Origin: Kibdelosporangium philippinense
GTDB taxonomy: Bacteria > Actinomycetota > Actinomycetes > Mycobacteriales > Pseudonocardiaceae
Length of the DNA: 64,000 nt
Direction: 5' to 3'
Assembly (NCBI RefSeq): GCF_021390435.2
Contig: NZ_JAJVCN010000001.1
Coordinates: forward strand, 558,001-622,000
In this document: positions 36,901 through 45,189 of the stretch, one piece after another
Position numbering within the stretch: the stretch's first letter is position 1
Layout: every line of letters begins with the position of its first letter
Made by a program: the position numbers and the translations under genes
The notes under the pieces: model-generated
The model's database searches: none
What the model saw: the letters and a program-made list of their open reading frames with translations, nothing else
What the model was told of the DNA's origin: nothing

Positions 36901-37000
36901 CTTCCAGAAGGTGCGCACCCCGTGGTGCCTGACCCACCACCCGCGCAGCGCCCTGACGTCCGACGAGATCATCGAGCGAGCCCGAGGTGACGATGAGTGA
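33929..37000 (+). CDS. Dual P-loop ATPase: N-terminal AAA-like module and C-terminal HerA-like translocase
   Basis: The 1023-residue protein has two complete NTPase modules. The first has Walker A GRAGAGKT at 64-71 and Walker B VVAIDQID near 237, like an AAA/ORC-type ATPase. A linker of about 200 residues follows. The second has Walker A FAGSGSGKTVLIRR near 647, Walker B GLLVMDEAQELAP near 891 and LILATQAPKAIHNQV, the pattern of HerA/FtsK-type DNA translocases. It starts GTG overlapping the winged-helix gene stop. Such ATPases pair with nucleases in end-processing and defence systems. Here the partner is the DUF4365 protein. It has no membrane helices. Confidence 0.8.
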   Translation: MIMDQHKALAQLQFEAALTEDDVWHSAQAHVRGLHRAAQQMVMDRVLEASRSTGPSPIGVVLSGRAGAGKTHMLGWVRRQVAHEGGYFFLSNLGDGSGFWANASEAILQGLGHDGEDGLTQLATFLRRLCVAARVLPSLTDAIIGKAPLTPGGLDDFVGSLRGLNRQVAMECQDAARALALAASVDIREANVGYDYLTSSGEMRDEDRLRWGFRARPHEARRVVSDVSKLLGLTGPSVVAIDQIDTLVSLAEKSGGALGKQVAEIADGLMHLREATRRTLTIVASLPQSWTLIESTATSSVPDRFTVAPELSRITDVELGRELVAARLAQVYERIGFAPPHPTWPVAPAAFDDVKSYTPRQVLTTISKHAQACVQRGQVTELTTFAETFAEEVVARPAPALDIDYAPFDTRFAELKQEANILAPLNSDLENREMPTLLFAGLTAWVIERGPGQSWSVDPAPGAKPPLHARLRLILDTETDDQAHWSFRAVAHPIAQGAFHPLKHACDAAGVKLGVPGRSLVLIRNIEWSRGQGTQQLLAEVEKTGGASVPITEDDLRTFHALRQMLKEAKPGLSDWLVARRPASRTELFAAVLPVDVEALIENVTPEQSIVDTDDAARVPVGRLLADQSSVGVPLESLRKHVVIFAGSGSGKTVLIRRLVEECALLGVSSIVLDPNSDLARLGDAWPELPVAEDKAKAEQYLRDTDVVVWTPGRPGGRPLAFEPLPDFASVMDNPDEFEFAVREAAAALAPRARVEGNTDKAKWRRAVLTEAIEHYARNGGRSLSGLIDILADLPEGVSNLEDAASIAAPLAQSLRAEMVTDPLLDDKIDKIDPGVLLAPAAGKRARVSVINLEALASTEQKQIFVNQLQLELFSWVKRNPAGDRPLGGLLVMDEAQELAPATGKTASTASSIRLAQQARKFGLGLILATQAPKAIHNQVSGNATTQFFGRLNHPTHIEAARDLARAKGRDLPDLGRLSAAEFYVTGEGIAFQKVRTPWCLTHHPRSALTSDEIIERARGDDE

Positions 37001-37045
37001 TGTCACAGGAGGGAATGCACAGGTTGGTGGCGCGTTGACCTTGAT

Positions 37046-38014
37046 GTGACATCGGCCAAATTGTCCATTCTGGACCGCTCGAGCAATCGGGTTGGCAAGA
37101 GTGACGCGCAGGCGCTGCGGGATACCGTGCGGTTCGCGCAACAGGCCGAAGCGTTGGGGTATCACCGGTTCTGGGTCTCCGAGCACCACAGTGTGCCCGG
37201 TGTCGCCGGGTCGGCGCCGACGGTTTTGGCCGCGGCGATCGCGGCGGCCACGTCGACCATCAGGGTCGGTACGGGCGGGGTGATGCTGCCCAATCATCAG
37301 CCGCTCGTGGTCGCTGAGCAGTTCGGCGTGCTTGAGTCGCTGTATCCCGGCCGGATTGACATGGGCCTTGGGCGTTCTGTCGGCTTTACCGATGGTGTCC
37401 GGCGGGCTCTTGGTCGGGACAAAGATGCGGCTGAGGACTTCGAAGCCCAGGTCAGGGACCTCTTGGGCTACTTCGTCGGTGGTCACGACGGCGTGCACGC
37501 GTACCCAGCGGAAGGCCTGCGGATCCCCGCGTTCATCCTGGCCACGGGCGCGGGCGCCGATATCGCCGCTGACCTTGGCCTGCCGGTAGTCGTCGGTGGT
37601 CCGAAGGTTGGGCCGACGGTCGCGCGTTATCGCGAGCGGTCGGCGAATCCCTATGTCGTCGTGGCGGTGAATGTCGCTGTGGCTGAGACCTCTGAGCAGG
37701 CGAAACGGCTGCTTCTGCCGGAGGCGTGGTCGATGGTGTACTCACGGACCCACGGCGTTTTTCCGCCCCTCCAGCCCGTCGAGAGCATCGACATGAGCCC
37801 TCGTGAGCGGGAACGGCTGGAGCGCGGCCTGCAAGGCCAGATCTATGGCACCGAGGACGAAGTCATCGAGGCCCTTGAGCAGCTGCCCGAAGCCGACGAA
37901 CTGCTGATCACCCTCAGCACCTTCGACCGGGACGAGATGCTCGATTCGTACGCTCGTCTGATCAATGCAGTGACGCGGGCAGGTCGAACTGCCGGAAGTG
38001 TTCCGGCCCGATGA
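37046..38014 (+). CDS. LLM-class flavin-dependent oxidoreductase (MsnO8-like)
   Basis: This 322-residue luciferase-like protein has KLSILDRSSNRVGKSDA at the start, then YHRFWVSEHHSVPGVAGSAP and GTGGVMLPNHQPLVVAEQFG, which are hallmarks of the single-subunit LLM group annotated MsnO8-like. It likely uses FMNH2 or F420. GTG at 37046 is the start, with no strong ribosome site. It follows the ATPase operon by 45 bp but is of a different functional class, so it is probably unrelated. Its final 53 bp overlap the convergent sigma-factor gene. Confidence 0.85.
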   Translation: MTSAKLSILDRSSNRVGKSDAQALRDTVRFAQQAEALGYHRFWVSEHHSVPGVAGSAPTVLAAAIAAATSTIRVGTGGVMLPNHQPLVVAEQFGVLESLYPGRIDMGLGRSVGFTDGVRRALGRDKDAAEDFEAQVRDLLGYFVGGHDGVHAYPAEGLRIPAFILATGAGADIAADLGLPVVVGGPKVGPTVARYRERSANPYVVVAVNVAVAETSEQAKRLLLPEAWSMVYSRTHGVFPPLQPVESIDMSPRERERLERGLQGQIYGTEDEVIEALEQLPEADELLITLSTFDRDEMLDSYARLINAVTRAGRTAGSVPAR

Positions 38015-38897
38015 AGGACGTGATCGCGGCGATCTTGCCGTCGCGGATCGCCAACACGTTGATCGACCAGGCCTTGCCGAACAGGTAGGCAGCTACGGCT
38101 GGCTGCCCGTTGGCGCTGGTTGCCAGGTGCTGCCACGTCCCGCAGGTGAAAGGCACCTTGATGGCATGGTCCATGGCTGCGGCGATTCCGCTGTACCAAG
38201 CCGCGAGGGGCGGCATGGACCATGTGACGTCCTCGGTTAGCAGGGCTACCAGGGCATCGGCGTCGCCGCGCTCCATCGCGCTTGAGTATTTGGCGACAAT
38301 CTCCTTCAGCGCGGCATCGTCCTGCTGCTCGCTCCGGGAGGGTGCCTTCTCCGCGATGATCTTGCGGGCACGGGCCAGCGCTGAATTCACCGAGGTCGTC
38401 GACGTGTCCATGATCTCGGCGATTTCAGCCGCGGAGAACTTCAGCACGTCGAACAGCACCAACGCGGCACGCTGATTGCCCGGCAGGTGCTGCAACGCGG
38501 CGACGAACGCCAACTCGACACCCTCGCGCTGCTCGTAACGCAGATCCGGATACGGCTCCAACCAGGCGATCTCCAAGGCATTCTGCTCCAGCACCACGTG
38601 CTCGCTCGCCGGGCCGAGATCGACGGGCATCGCTCGCTTGCCTCTGGTTTCCGCGATGTCCAGGCATGCCCTGGTGGCCACGGTGTAGAGCCACGTCCGC
38701 AGTGAGCTGCGGCCTTCGAACGAGTCCAGCTTGCGCCAGGCTTTGATGAGCGTGTCCTGCAATGCGTCGTCCGCGTCATGCGTCGAGCCGAGCATGCGGT
38801 AGCAGTGCGCGTGCAGCTCTCGGCGCAACGGCTCGATCAGGCGGGTGAAGGCCTGGTCGTCGCCCTGTCTGGCTCGCTCGAGAAAAACTTCGCTCAC
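37962..38897 (-). CDS. ECF sigma factor with SnoaL-like C-terminal domain (second copy)
   Basis: The 311-residue protein has sigma region 2 (DADDALQDTLIKAWRKLDSF, LRTWLYTVATRACLDIA), region 4 (LPGNQRAALVLFDVLKFSAA and MDTSTTSVNSALARARK) and a SnoaL-like tail (KYSSAMERGDADALVALLTED). It is the same architecture as the sigma factor at 22959-23882 but clearly diverged. No anti-sigma gene is adjacent. It is divergent from the DinB gene (39 bp between starts), which may be its target. Confidence 0.88.
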   Translation of the reverse strand: MSEVFLERARQGDDQAFTRLIEPLRRELHAHCYRMLGSTHDADDALQDTLIKAWRKLDSFEGRSSLRTWLYTVATRACLDIAETRGKRAMPVDLGPASEHVVLEQNALEIAWLEPYPDLRYEQREGVELAFVAALQHLPGNQRAALVLFDVLKFSAAEIAEIMDTSTTSVNSALARARKIIAEKAPSRSEQQDDAALKEIVAKYSSAMERGDADALVALLTEDVTWSMPPLAAWYSGIAAAMDHAIKVPFTCGTWQHLATSANGQPAVAAYLFGKAWSINVLAIRDGKIAAITSFIGPEHFRQFDLPASLH

Positions 38898-38936
38898 AAC
38901 CGACGATTCTGCCGCACAGCCGCTGTCTCACTGGGC

Positions 38937-39494
38937 ATGAAAGAAGATTTGCACCACTACCTGCGGGATATCCGGGCTGCCGTGGTCTGGAAGCTGGATG
39001 GGCTGTCGGACTATGACGTCCGCCGCCCGCTCACCCCGACCGGCACCAACCTGCTCGGCCTCGTCAAACATCTGACCACGGTCGAATTGCTCTACTTCGG
39101 CTATGCCTTCGAGCGTCATTTCCCCGAGGAAGTGGCGTGGTTCAGCAAGGACGCGGAGCCCAATATGGACATGTGGGCGACGGCTGACGAGTCGCGTTCG
39201 TACATTGTCGACCTCTACCACCGTGCTTGTGCCCATGCGGACTCCACGATCGAGGAACTTCCACTAGAGACGGTCGGGCACGTGGAATGGTGGCCTGACG
39301 GCAAACCGACGCTGCACCGCGTTCTCATCCACGTGATCGCCGAGTCCAACCGGCACGCTGGACACGCCGACATCGTGCGGGAACTCGTCGACGGGTCCGT
39401 GGGTCTGCGGGAAGGCAACGACTTCATGCCACCCGTCGACGAGGCGTGGTGGGCCGACTACCGAGCCAAGGTGGTCAAAGCCGCAGGACCGTAA
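38937..39494 (+). CDS. DinB-family (DUF664) four-helix protein
   Basis: The 185-residue protein matches the DUF664 branch of the DinB/YfiT superfamily. Markers are GTNLLGLVKHLTTVELLYFG (first metal His) and LIHVIAESNRHAGHADIVRE (two further His), which give the three-His metal site. Members are metal-dependent thiol transferases or damage-response proteins of unknown substrate. ATG at 38937 matches the usual MKEDLHHYL-type start. It is divergent from the second SnoaL-tailed sigma factor. Confidence 0.85.
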   Translation: MKEDLHHYLRDIRAAVVWKLDGLSDYDVRRPLTPTGTNLLGLVKHLTTVELLYFGYAFERHFPEEVAWFSKDAEPNMDMWATADESRSYIVDLYHRACAHADSTIEELPLETVGHVEWWPDGKPTLHRVLIHVIAESNRHAGHADIVRELVDGSVGLREGNDFMPPVDEAWWADYRAKVVKAAGP

Positions 39495-39525
39495 ATTGTC
39501 GGTAGTCGGGCATAAGCTGCCGCCC

Positions 39526-39958
39526 ATGCGTCTACTGGTGACCCTGAACGCCCGCCTGCGCCCGCTCGATCGTGGCCACGTGTACGAAGATCCGCTGATG
39601 GAAGTCCTGGAAGCGAAGCTGCCGGGAAGCGAAATCAGCGGCGGTGGAACCTTACTGACGCCGACAAAGTGGCCTTCGGTGCGACCGAAGGCCTCGGCCT
39701 GTACCTCAACGGAACCGATCTGCCCGACGAGGTCTACTAAACTGCTGACGTCAACGAACTCGTCGGCCAGATCCTTGACCGGCTCGGCACCGAAGGCACG
39801 ATGCAGTCCTATGGGAAGGACCTGAGGAGACGGCGCTGTACCTCTATGGCCCGTCAGCGGACCGGATGCGCGAGCTGACCGCTGACGTCGTCGCGACGCA
39901 TCCCCTTGCCGCGCAAAGCAGACTCGAGTTGTTCACAGCGTCCTTAAGAACTCGGTAA
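39526..39958 (+). pseudogene. Decayed conserved gene of unknown function
   Basis: The frame begins MRLLVTLNARLRPLDRGHVY and EAKLPGSEISGGGTLL, reading like a real small protein, then continues in a second frame (KVAFGATEGLGLYLNGTD, DEVY, stop, TADVNELVGQILDRLG). It ends in a third frame (EETALYLYGPSADRMRELT, final stop at 39956-39958). At least two frameshifts and one stop (TAA at 39738) are needed to explain this, so it is a pseudogene rather than a single base-call error. The intact protein would have about 140 residues. I do not know its function. Its end overlaps the convergent NmrA-like gene. Confidence 0.65.
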
Positions 39959-40787
39959 GTGTCGTCGCGGGACGGCCGGTGAGACGTTCCACAGTCCTTG
40001 TGGTGATGTCGAACCAGCCGTTCTCGATGTCCTGGGTGAGCTGAAGTCCGGCGTCGACCGCGTGCGGCACGGCCGCGATCTCGGCAGGAAGCCTTGCCAG
40101 CAAGGAATTCCTGGCTTCCTCGTCGCTACAGCGCTCGTGCCGTATCGGTCGGCCAGTGGCTTCAGTGAGAGCTTTGGCAATTCTCGGATGGTTGATCGGT
40201 TCCGGCCCGGTGACGTTCAGGAACTGCCCGGCGAAACCGCCGGCGGCCAGTGCGACGGCTGCGACAGCGGCGCAGTCCGACCGCGTCACGTACGAGACAT
40301 ACGATTCGTCGCCCGCGTTCGTTCGCAGGACGCCTGTGTCGAGAGCTTCCTGCAAGGGCAGGGTGAGCGGCAACATTTCCGACCACATTCCGTAGCGCAG
40401 AATGGTGAACGGAATGTCTTTACTTGCAAGGATTCTTTCGGTGTCGCGATGGTCGGAGACCAGGGCGTTCGGGTTTGCCGGATCCCCGGCGCGCAGGACG
40501 GAGGTGTAGAGCACGGACCCGACGCACGCCTTGATCGCGGCATCGATGGCGTTGGTGTGTGACGGGACGCTGTTGACGCTGACGAGCAGAACGCGCTCAG
40601 CTCCGTCGAAAGCATTGACCAGTCCACCGGGATCGGTGAAATCACCTTGTCGCACAGTGACTCCCAGATCGGCCACAGCGGCCGGATCGCGGGTCACCGC
40701 GACGATTTTGGCCGCGTCCACGCGTTCGCGAAGGTGCTGGATGGTGAGCCTGCCATGGTTTCCGGACGCGCCGGTGACGACGAACAT
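39933..40787 (-). CDS. NmrA-like NAD(P)-binding protein (QOR2-type)
   Basis: This 284-residue atypical SDR has the cofactor loop FVVTGASGNHGRLTIQHL at the N terminus and a middle region YTSVLRAGDPANPNALVSDH followed by FTILRYGMWSEMLP, as in NmrA/QOR2 redox sensors or quinone reductases. There is no YxxxK catalytic pair, as is normal for NmrA-like members. ATG at 40787 is used because it begins exactly at the cofactor-binding strand; the open frame upstream adds 15 unlike residues. Its physiological substrate is unknown. Confidence 0.85.
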   Translation of the reverse strand: MFVVTGASGNHGRLTIQHLRERVDAAKIVAVTRDPAAVADLGVTVRQGDFTDPGGLVNAFDGAERVLLVSVNSVPSHTNAIDAAIKACVGSVLYTSVLRAGDPANPNALVSDHRDTERILASKDIPFTILRYGMWSEMLPLTLPLQEALDTGVLRTNAGDESYVSYVTRSDCAAVAAVALAAGGFAGQFLNVTGPEPINHPRIAKALTEATGRPIRHERCSDEEARNSLLARLPAEIAAVPHAVDAGLQLTQDIENGWFDITTRTVERLTGRPATTLTEFLRTL

Positions 40788-40841
40788 GCACTCATCATCA
40801 CGAGAACCCGGAACCCGCGAAAGAAGGCACATTGATGTGCG

Positions 40842-41477
40842 TTACCCGATGATTCCCTGTTTGTAGGCGGCGGCAACCGCGGCTGCCCGGTCAGGCACCT
40901 CGAGCTTGGCGTAGATGTGCAGCAGGTGCGTCTTGACGGTGGCCTCGCTGATGAACAACGCGGCCGCGGCTTCCCGGTTGGTTTTGCCCTGCGCGATCAG
41001 CTCAAGCACCTCACTTTCCCTTGCGCTTAGTTTGACCGCCGTCAGAGGCTGTTGTGGACGGACACGCTTGAGTAAAAGTGCTGCCACGGATGGAGAAAGT
41101 ACGCTTTCATTTCGTGCTGCTGCTCGGACAGCACGGAAAAGCTCTTCTCGTGGGGCATCTTTGAGGAGGTAGCCGATCGCGCCCGCTTCTACCGCGGGTA
41201 ACACGTCCGAATCCGTGTCATGCGTGGTCAGCACCAAAACGCGCGCTTTAGGGACCCTTTCCCGCAGCAGGCGGATCAGCATGGCGCCGCTGGGTTCTGG
41301 CATGCGCAGGTCCGTCAGCACGACATCGGGTTGGCTCGCCTCGACGACTGTCAACGCCTCGGCGCCGGACGCGGCTTCGTTCACGATCTCGAAGTCCGGT
41401 TGTGTGCCGAGCATGCCGCGCAGGCCGTCCCGGACGACGGGATGGTCGTCGACGATCACCAGCCGTATCGGTTTCAC
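40842..41477 (-). CDS. NarL/FixJ-family response regulator
   Basis: The 211-residue protein has a receiver domain (acidic pair VDDHPVVRDGL, phospho-acceptor Asp in VVLTDLRMPEPSG, Lys in YLLKDAPREEL) and a LuxR-type HTH (LSARESEVLELIAQGKTNRE, then ISEATVKTHLLHIYAKLEV). It is coupled to the histidine-kinase gene by a 4-bp ATGA overlap. It would control transcription after phosphorylation by that kinase. Targets are unknown; the DUF418 gene upstream in the same unit is one candidate. Confidence 0.95.
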   Translation of the reverse strand: MKPIRLVIVDDHPVVRDGLRGMLGTQPDFEIVNEAASGAEALTVVEASQPDVVLTDLRMPEPSGAMLIRLLRERVPKARVLVLTTHDTDSDVLPAVEAGAIGYLLKDAPREELFRAVRAAARNESVLSPSVAALLLKRVRPQQPLTAVKLSARESEVLELIAQGKTNREAAAALFISEATVKTHLLHIYAKLEVPDRAAAVAAAYKQGIIG

Positions 41478-42634
41478 TGGTCCACCTCGATCGTCGGCAC
41501 GCTGACGCTGACCGCTGTTCCCGCCCCTGGCGTCGACTCGATTTCCACTGTCCCGCAGAGGGATCGTGCTCGCTGACGCATTGCGATGAGCCCGAATCCG
41601 TTGACCTTCAACGGGTCGAAGCCGGTTCCGTCGTCCCGCACGTCGAGCACGATCACATCCTCCATGTAGGACAGTGTCACGTCCACTCGCTGCGCCTGCG
41701 CGTGCCTACCGACATTGGCCAGTGTTTCCTGGACGGCGCGCAGGATCGTGATTTCGACTTCCGCGTGCATTGGCTGTGGTGTTCCCGTCACGGTGAACGT
41801 TGCCGGGATGTCGTGCTGCGCGTGCCATGTCGTTACGGCTTGCTCCACCGCGTCGCTAAGGCGTGCGTCGTGCAACGGGCCGGGGCGGAGTGCTTCGATC
41901 GACCTGCGGACCTCGACAAGGCTCGTGCGCGCCAACTGCCTCGCGGTGTCGAGGCGGCTGCGCGCGGGCCCTGCTGGCGTTAATGCTTCAGCGGCTTCCA
42001 GTTGGGTGACGATCCCAGTCAGTCCTTGAGCGACTGTGTCGTGGATTTCACGGGCCATTCGCGCGCGTTCCTCCACGACACCCGTCTCCTTAGCCCGTTC
42101 TACAAGCAATGCGTGCAGTTTGGTGTTCTCCGCGGCCATGGCCACGAGCTTGTCGTTGGTCTCCCGCCGCCGGATCGCTTCCTTCTCTATTGTGCGGATG
42201 GACCAACCCAACAACGTGGCGAACGGCGTCAGCACCGCGAAGTTGAGCACTTCAGGGCCGGTCAGCACGAACCATGGCGTGTTCGCGAGGACCGCACCGA
42301 CGTACGCCCACCAGCCGGGCAACGCGACGAACGCGAGCACGTAACACATCGGTATGAAGAGTTCGAAGCTGTCGCTGCGCAGCACGAGAACAGACGTGAA
42401 CGCCAGCAACCCGACGAAGTACACCGCCATGATCTTGCGTTCCCACCACTGTGGATGTGCAACGATGAACCACCCGTGCCACAGTGCCAGTCCTATGACG
42501 ATGGCCACGCTGACCAGCCGATAGGACCAACTGGTCTGGTCGAATGCCAACGACAGGGCGCATGCCACGCCCAGCACCACGTACGGAGCGAGCGCCCAGG
42601 CCCGGTTCCATCGTCGTTCCAGTTGGTCCTCCAC
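41474..42634 (-). CDS. Membrane sensor histidine kinase (HisKA_3 type)
   Basis: The 386-residue kinase has about five N-terminal membrane helices (APYVVLGVACALSLAF, MAVYFVGLLAFTSVLVL, NFAVLTPFATLLGW), a DHp helix with phospho-His in RMAREIHDTVAQGLTGI, and an HATPase domain (ETLANVGRHAQAQRV N box, VRDDGTGFDP G1 box, GLIAMRQRARSL). It is the partner of the overlapping NarL-type regulator. The signal is unknown; the lack of a large extracellular loop suggests membrane or envelope stress sensing. Confidence 0.93.
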   Translation of the reverse strand: MEDQLERRWNRAWALAPYVVLGVACALSLAFDQTSWSYRLVSVAIVIGLALWHGWFIVAHPQWWERKIMAVYFVGLLAFTSVLVLRSDSFELFIPMCYVLAFVALPGWWAYVGAVLANTPWFVLTGPEVLNFAVLTPFATLLGWSIRTIEKEAIRRRETNDKLVAMAAENTKLHALLVERAKETGVVEERARMAREIHDTVAQGLTGIVTQLEAAEALTPAGPARSRLDTARQLARTSLVEVRRSIEALRPGPLHDARLSDAVEQAVTTWHAQHDIPATFTVTGTPQPMHAEVEITILRAVQETLANVGRHAQAQRVDVTLSYMEDVIVLDVRDDGTGFDPLKVNGFGLIAMRQRARSLCGTVEIESTPGAGTAVSVSVPTIEVDQ

Positions 42635-42652
42635 GCTGTCCAGCTTTTCAGT

Positions 42653-43771
42653 TCAGCGCCGGTACGTCAGGCGTCGGATCAGAATCTCGGCCGGACCGCG
42701 CTTGCCTCTCCGGCGCAATTGGTCAGCCAGCAGCACGGACGCCAGCCATGTGCCAACGGCCACGAACGCGATCTCGGCTGATCCCAGCACGCCGCCCAAC
42801 CCCAACGTGTACGGCATCAGCAGCGCCACGAACACCACGGACTGGAACAAGTAGCAACTGAGCGAGCGTTCGCCGCACGCGCTGATTGCCCTGACGCCTG
42901 GGCCACTGCGTTTGTTGGCCGCGAACAGGCCGATCAGCGCGGCGTAACCAAGTCCACCAGCAACCCCGGTCACCGAATGCAAGGCGGACAGCGCCCACAT
43001 GAACGCGCCCGAATCCGGCGTCCAGAATCGGCCGACCACAAGGCCCATCGGCAACCCGCCGATCACCGCTGCCGACACTCCGACAATGGCCGTCCTTCTC
43101 AGCAACGTTCGGTGCTGTTCAGGCTCGGCCAACACGCCACGGCGCGCCGCCCAGATGCCAACGAGCGCCGCGCTGCCGACGCCGAGAACGCCGAACGGGG
43201 TAAGAAGCCATTCCATCGGGCGCAGAAGTAGCGCCGTGACCGGGTCGTCAACCTCGAACGACCAAAAGAACTCACGGTTCTCGCTGTAGGACGTGTCGGT
43301 GTAGACGAACCCTTGGATGATCGCGACGAGTACGAGCCACCACGCGGCAACCGTCAGCAACGTGCGGTCCTTGGCGCGCATGACAGCCAGCAGAATGAAG
43401 CCCAGAACCCCGTACAGGCCAAGGATGTCCGCCGGGAACAGCAGCGTGGCATGCGCAAATCCGAAGACTATCATCCATTGAAACCGCCTGCGCGCAACAC
43501 TTTTTCCGTCGTTTACCGGAAGGTGCCGTAACATCTGTACGACGCCGTACGCGAACATGGCGGCGAACATGGGATATCCGCGTAACTCGACGAAAGTCAC
43601 GTTGAGCATGCTGACGATCCGGTCGAGCATGTCGTGCTCGATCACGTGTTGTCTTGGCCCGTAAGGCCTGCCGTAGAGATAGAACGTCGAGTTCGCCAAC
43701 GCGACCAAGACCAGCATCGTGCCGCGTGCAAGGTCCGGCGCGAGCGCCCGTTCGGTCTGTTTCAGCAACAT
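42653..43771 (-). CDS. DUF418 membrane protein
   Basis: About 372 residues with roughly nine hydrophobic helices. The N terminus APDLARGTMLVLVALANSTFYLYG and the C-terminal block SLSCYLFQSVVFVALL followed by LLADQLRRRGKRGPAEILIRRLTY mark it as a DUF418/YeiB-type protein. Its function is unknown, but the family is often near transporters or envelope regulators. It lies 18 bp before the two-component genes on the same strand, so it may be in their operon. ATG at 43771 (LLKQTERALAPDLARG) is preferred; an ATG at 43807 is open. Confidence 0.85.
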   Translation of the reverse strand: MLLKQTERALAPDLARGTMLVLVALANSTFYLYGRPYGPRQHVIEHDMLDRIVSMLNVTFVELRGYPMFAAMFAYGVVQMLRHLPVNDGKSVARRRFQWMIVFGFAHATLLFPADILGLYGVLGFILLAVMRAKDRTLLTVAAWWLVLVAIIQGFVYTDTSYSENREFFWSFEVDDPVTALLLRPMEWLLTPFGVLGVGSAALVGIWAARRGVLAEPEQHRTLLRRTAIVGVSAAVIGGLPMGLVVGRFWTPDSGAFMWALSALHSVTGVAGGLGYAALIGLFAANKRSGPGVRAISACGERSLSCYLFQSVVFVALLMPYTLGLGGVLGSAEIAFVAVGTWLASVLLADQLRRRGKRGPAEILIRRLTYRR

Positions 43772-43799
43772 GTGCTTCAGCCTGCTGGCTTGGCGGCGG

Positions 43800-44293
43800 C
43801 CGAACATCGATGTGCCGGTTGACCAAGCACATCAGCCGGGGCGTACCGAGAATCAACCGATCGGTGGATACCCCGCTTGCCAAGGCTTTCCTCGACTGCC
43901 TCACGCACCTCGTGGTCGGCATCCTCGGCGAGGTGGCGAAGCATCGTGACAGCGGGCCGATCACGGTAGGAAGCGAAGCGGGCGCGGATATCAGCGGCTT
44001 TGTACGCTCCAGCCGGGACGCAGCACGCGCACGGTTCCGACCGTGCGCATCCGGCTTGTACCGCCAGCCAGTCACCTGATTGATGTACCTGACCCTGCGG
44101 ATCTCTTTTCGCGTAACGGCTCTCGGGACCACGATTTCGTACCCGCGCGGGTGGTCCTGCTCCCGCACGACCGCGATCGCCTGGACCACCGTCATTTCCG
44201 CAGGCAGAACACGCCCACCCGGCCCTTCTTGATGCCGGTGCACACGATGCTCTTGGCGTTCTTCTCCTGAGTCAGGTGTACCAGTAACGCCAT
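43800..44293 (-). pseudogene. Remnant of a HEAT-repeat protein with an N-terminal ART-like domain
   Basis: An ATG at 44293 behind a strong AAAGGAGAGGAG site begins MALLVHLTQEKNAKSIV and ends after 33 codons at an ATGA overlap. The continuation MTVVQAIAVVREQ, GYEIVVPRAVTRKEIRRVR and QVTGWRYKPDAHGR is in the second frame. After one more shift near 44040 comes PCACCVPAGAYKAADIRARF and the HEAT-like block VTMLRHLAEDADHEVREAV. From memory, intact actinobacterial homologues carry these pieces in this order with more sequence between the first two. A deletion plus a frameshift is therefore inferred. The remaining long frame across this area is antisense or artefact. Confidence 0.55.
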
Positions 44294-44448
44294 CCAGGCG
44301 CACTCCTCTCCTTTGCGGACATTCATGGCGACGGTCCGTGCGTGGGCGCGCAAACGGCTTTCTCGGTCCAACTGGCGTATGTCCACAAAGGACTTAAATT
44401 TTGTGGAGTCTGGCCAACCTTTCGGCAACGGGTGGCGTCTGGGAGAGC

Positions 44449-45135
44449 ATGGGGATGATTTCACAACTCGTATCGATAGTCGCCATCGCGGCGGCTGTGG
44501 GCCTGGGAACTGGGGGAGCGGCCACCGCGGCCGAGGAGAACATCCAGCTGACCGCGCCCGCAGCCAACGGACTGCCGACGTACGTCGCGATCATCAAGCT
44601 GGTGACCGCCGAGCGGTTGGGCAAGAGCTGGCGGGAAGGCTGCCCGGTCGGGCCTGACCAGTTGCGTCTGATCAATCTCAGCGCGCTCGGCTTCGACGGC
44701 AAGGTGTACCGCGGCGAACTGATCGTGGACAAGGCGGTCGCCACCGAGATCGGCTGGACATTCGCGGACCTGTACTTCAACCGCTACCCGGTCGAGCGGA
44801 TGGAGACAGTGGAGAAGTACGACGCCGACGACGACAGGTCCATGGAGGCCAACAACACCTCAGTGTTCAACTGCCGAAAGATCACCGGCGGCACCGGGTG
44901 GTCCAACCACTCCTACGGCCGCGCGATCGACATCAACCCGGTTCAGAACCCGTACATTTCAGGTAGCGGCACCGTATACCCGCCCAACGGCGCGCCGTAT
45001 GTTGACCGCACGCGTAACGACCCCGGCCTGATCCACGCCGACGACGCGACTGTGCGCGCGTTCGAAGGCCGCGGCTGGGACTGGGGCGGCTACTGGACCA
45101 CCCCGATCGACTACCAACACTTCGAGAAGCCTTGA
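44449..45135 (+). CDS. Secreted M15 metallopeptidase (D-Ala-D-Ala carboxypeptidase-like)
   Basis: About 228 residues with a signal peptide (IAAAVGLGTGGAATAA). The catalytic domain has the M15 signature GWSNHSYGRAIDINP (His and Asp zinc ligands) and the C-terminal YQHFEKP, where His completes the zinc site. An Arg-rich approach (YFNRYPVERMETVEKY) fits the family. It would trim peptidoglycan peptides outside the membrane. ATG at 44449 lies just after gggagagc; a TTG at 44401 and an ATG at 44455 are alternatives. No immunity or secretion partner is adjacent other than imm21 downstream. Confidence 0.85.
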   Translation: MGMISQLVSIVAIAAAVGLGTGGAATAAEENIQLTAPAANGLPTYVAIIKLVTAERLGKSWREGCPVGPDQLRLINLSALGFDGKVYRGELIVDKAVATEIGWTFADLYFNRYPVERMETVEKYDADDDRSMEANNTSVFNCRKITGGTGWSNHSYGRAIDINPVQNPYISGSGTVYPPNGAPYVDRTRNDPGLIHADDATVRAFEGRGWDWGGYWTTPIDYQHFEKP

Positions 45136-45189
45136 CCATGTCCGGACGGTGAGGCTGTCTGTCCGGCAACGGCGGCCTCACCGCTCATA

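Noticed and set aside
43272-44303. Minus-strand frame of 343 codons joining the HEAT remnant with the DUF418 gene
   Set aside because: Only its first 60 codons match a protein family, and the rest is another frame of the DUF418 gene.
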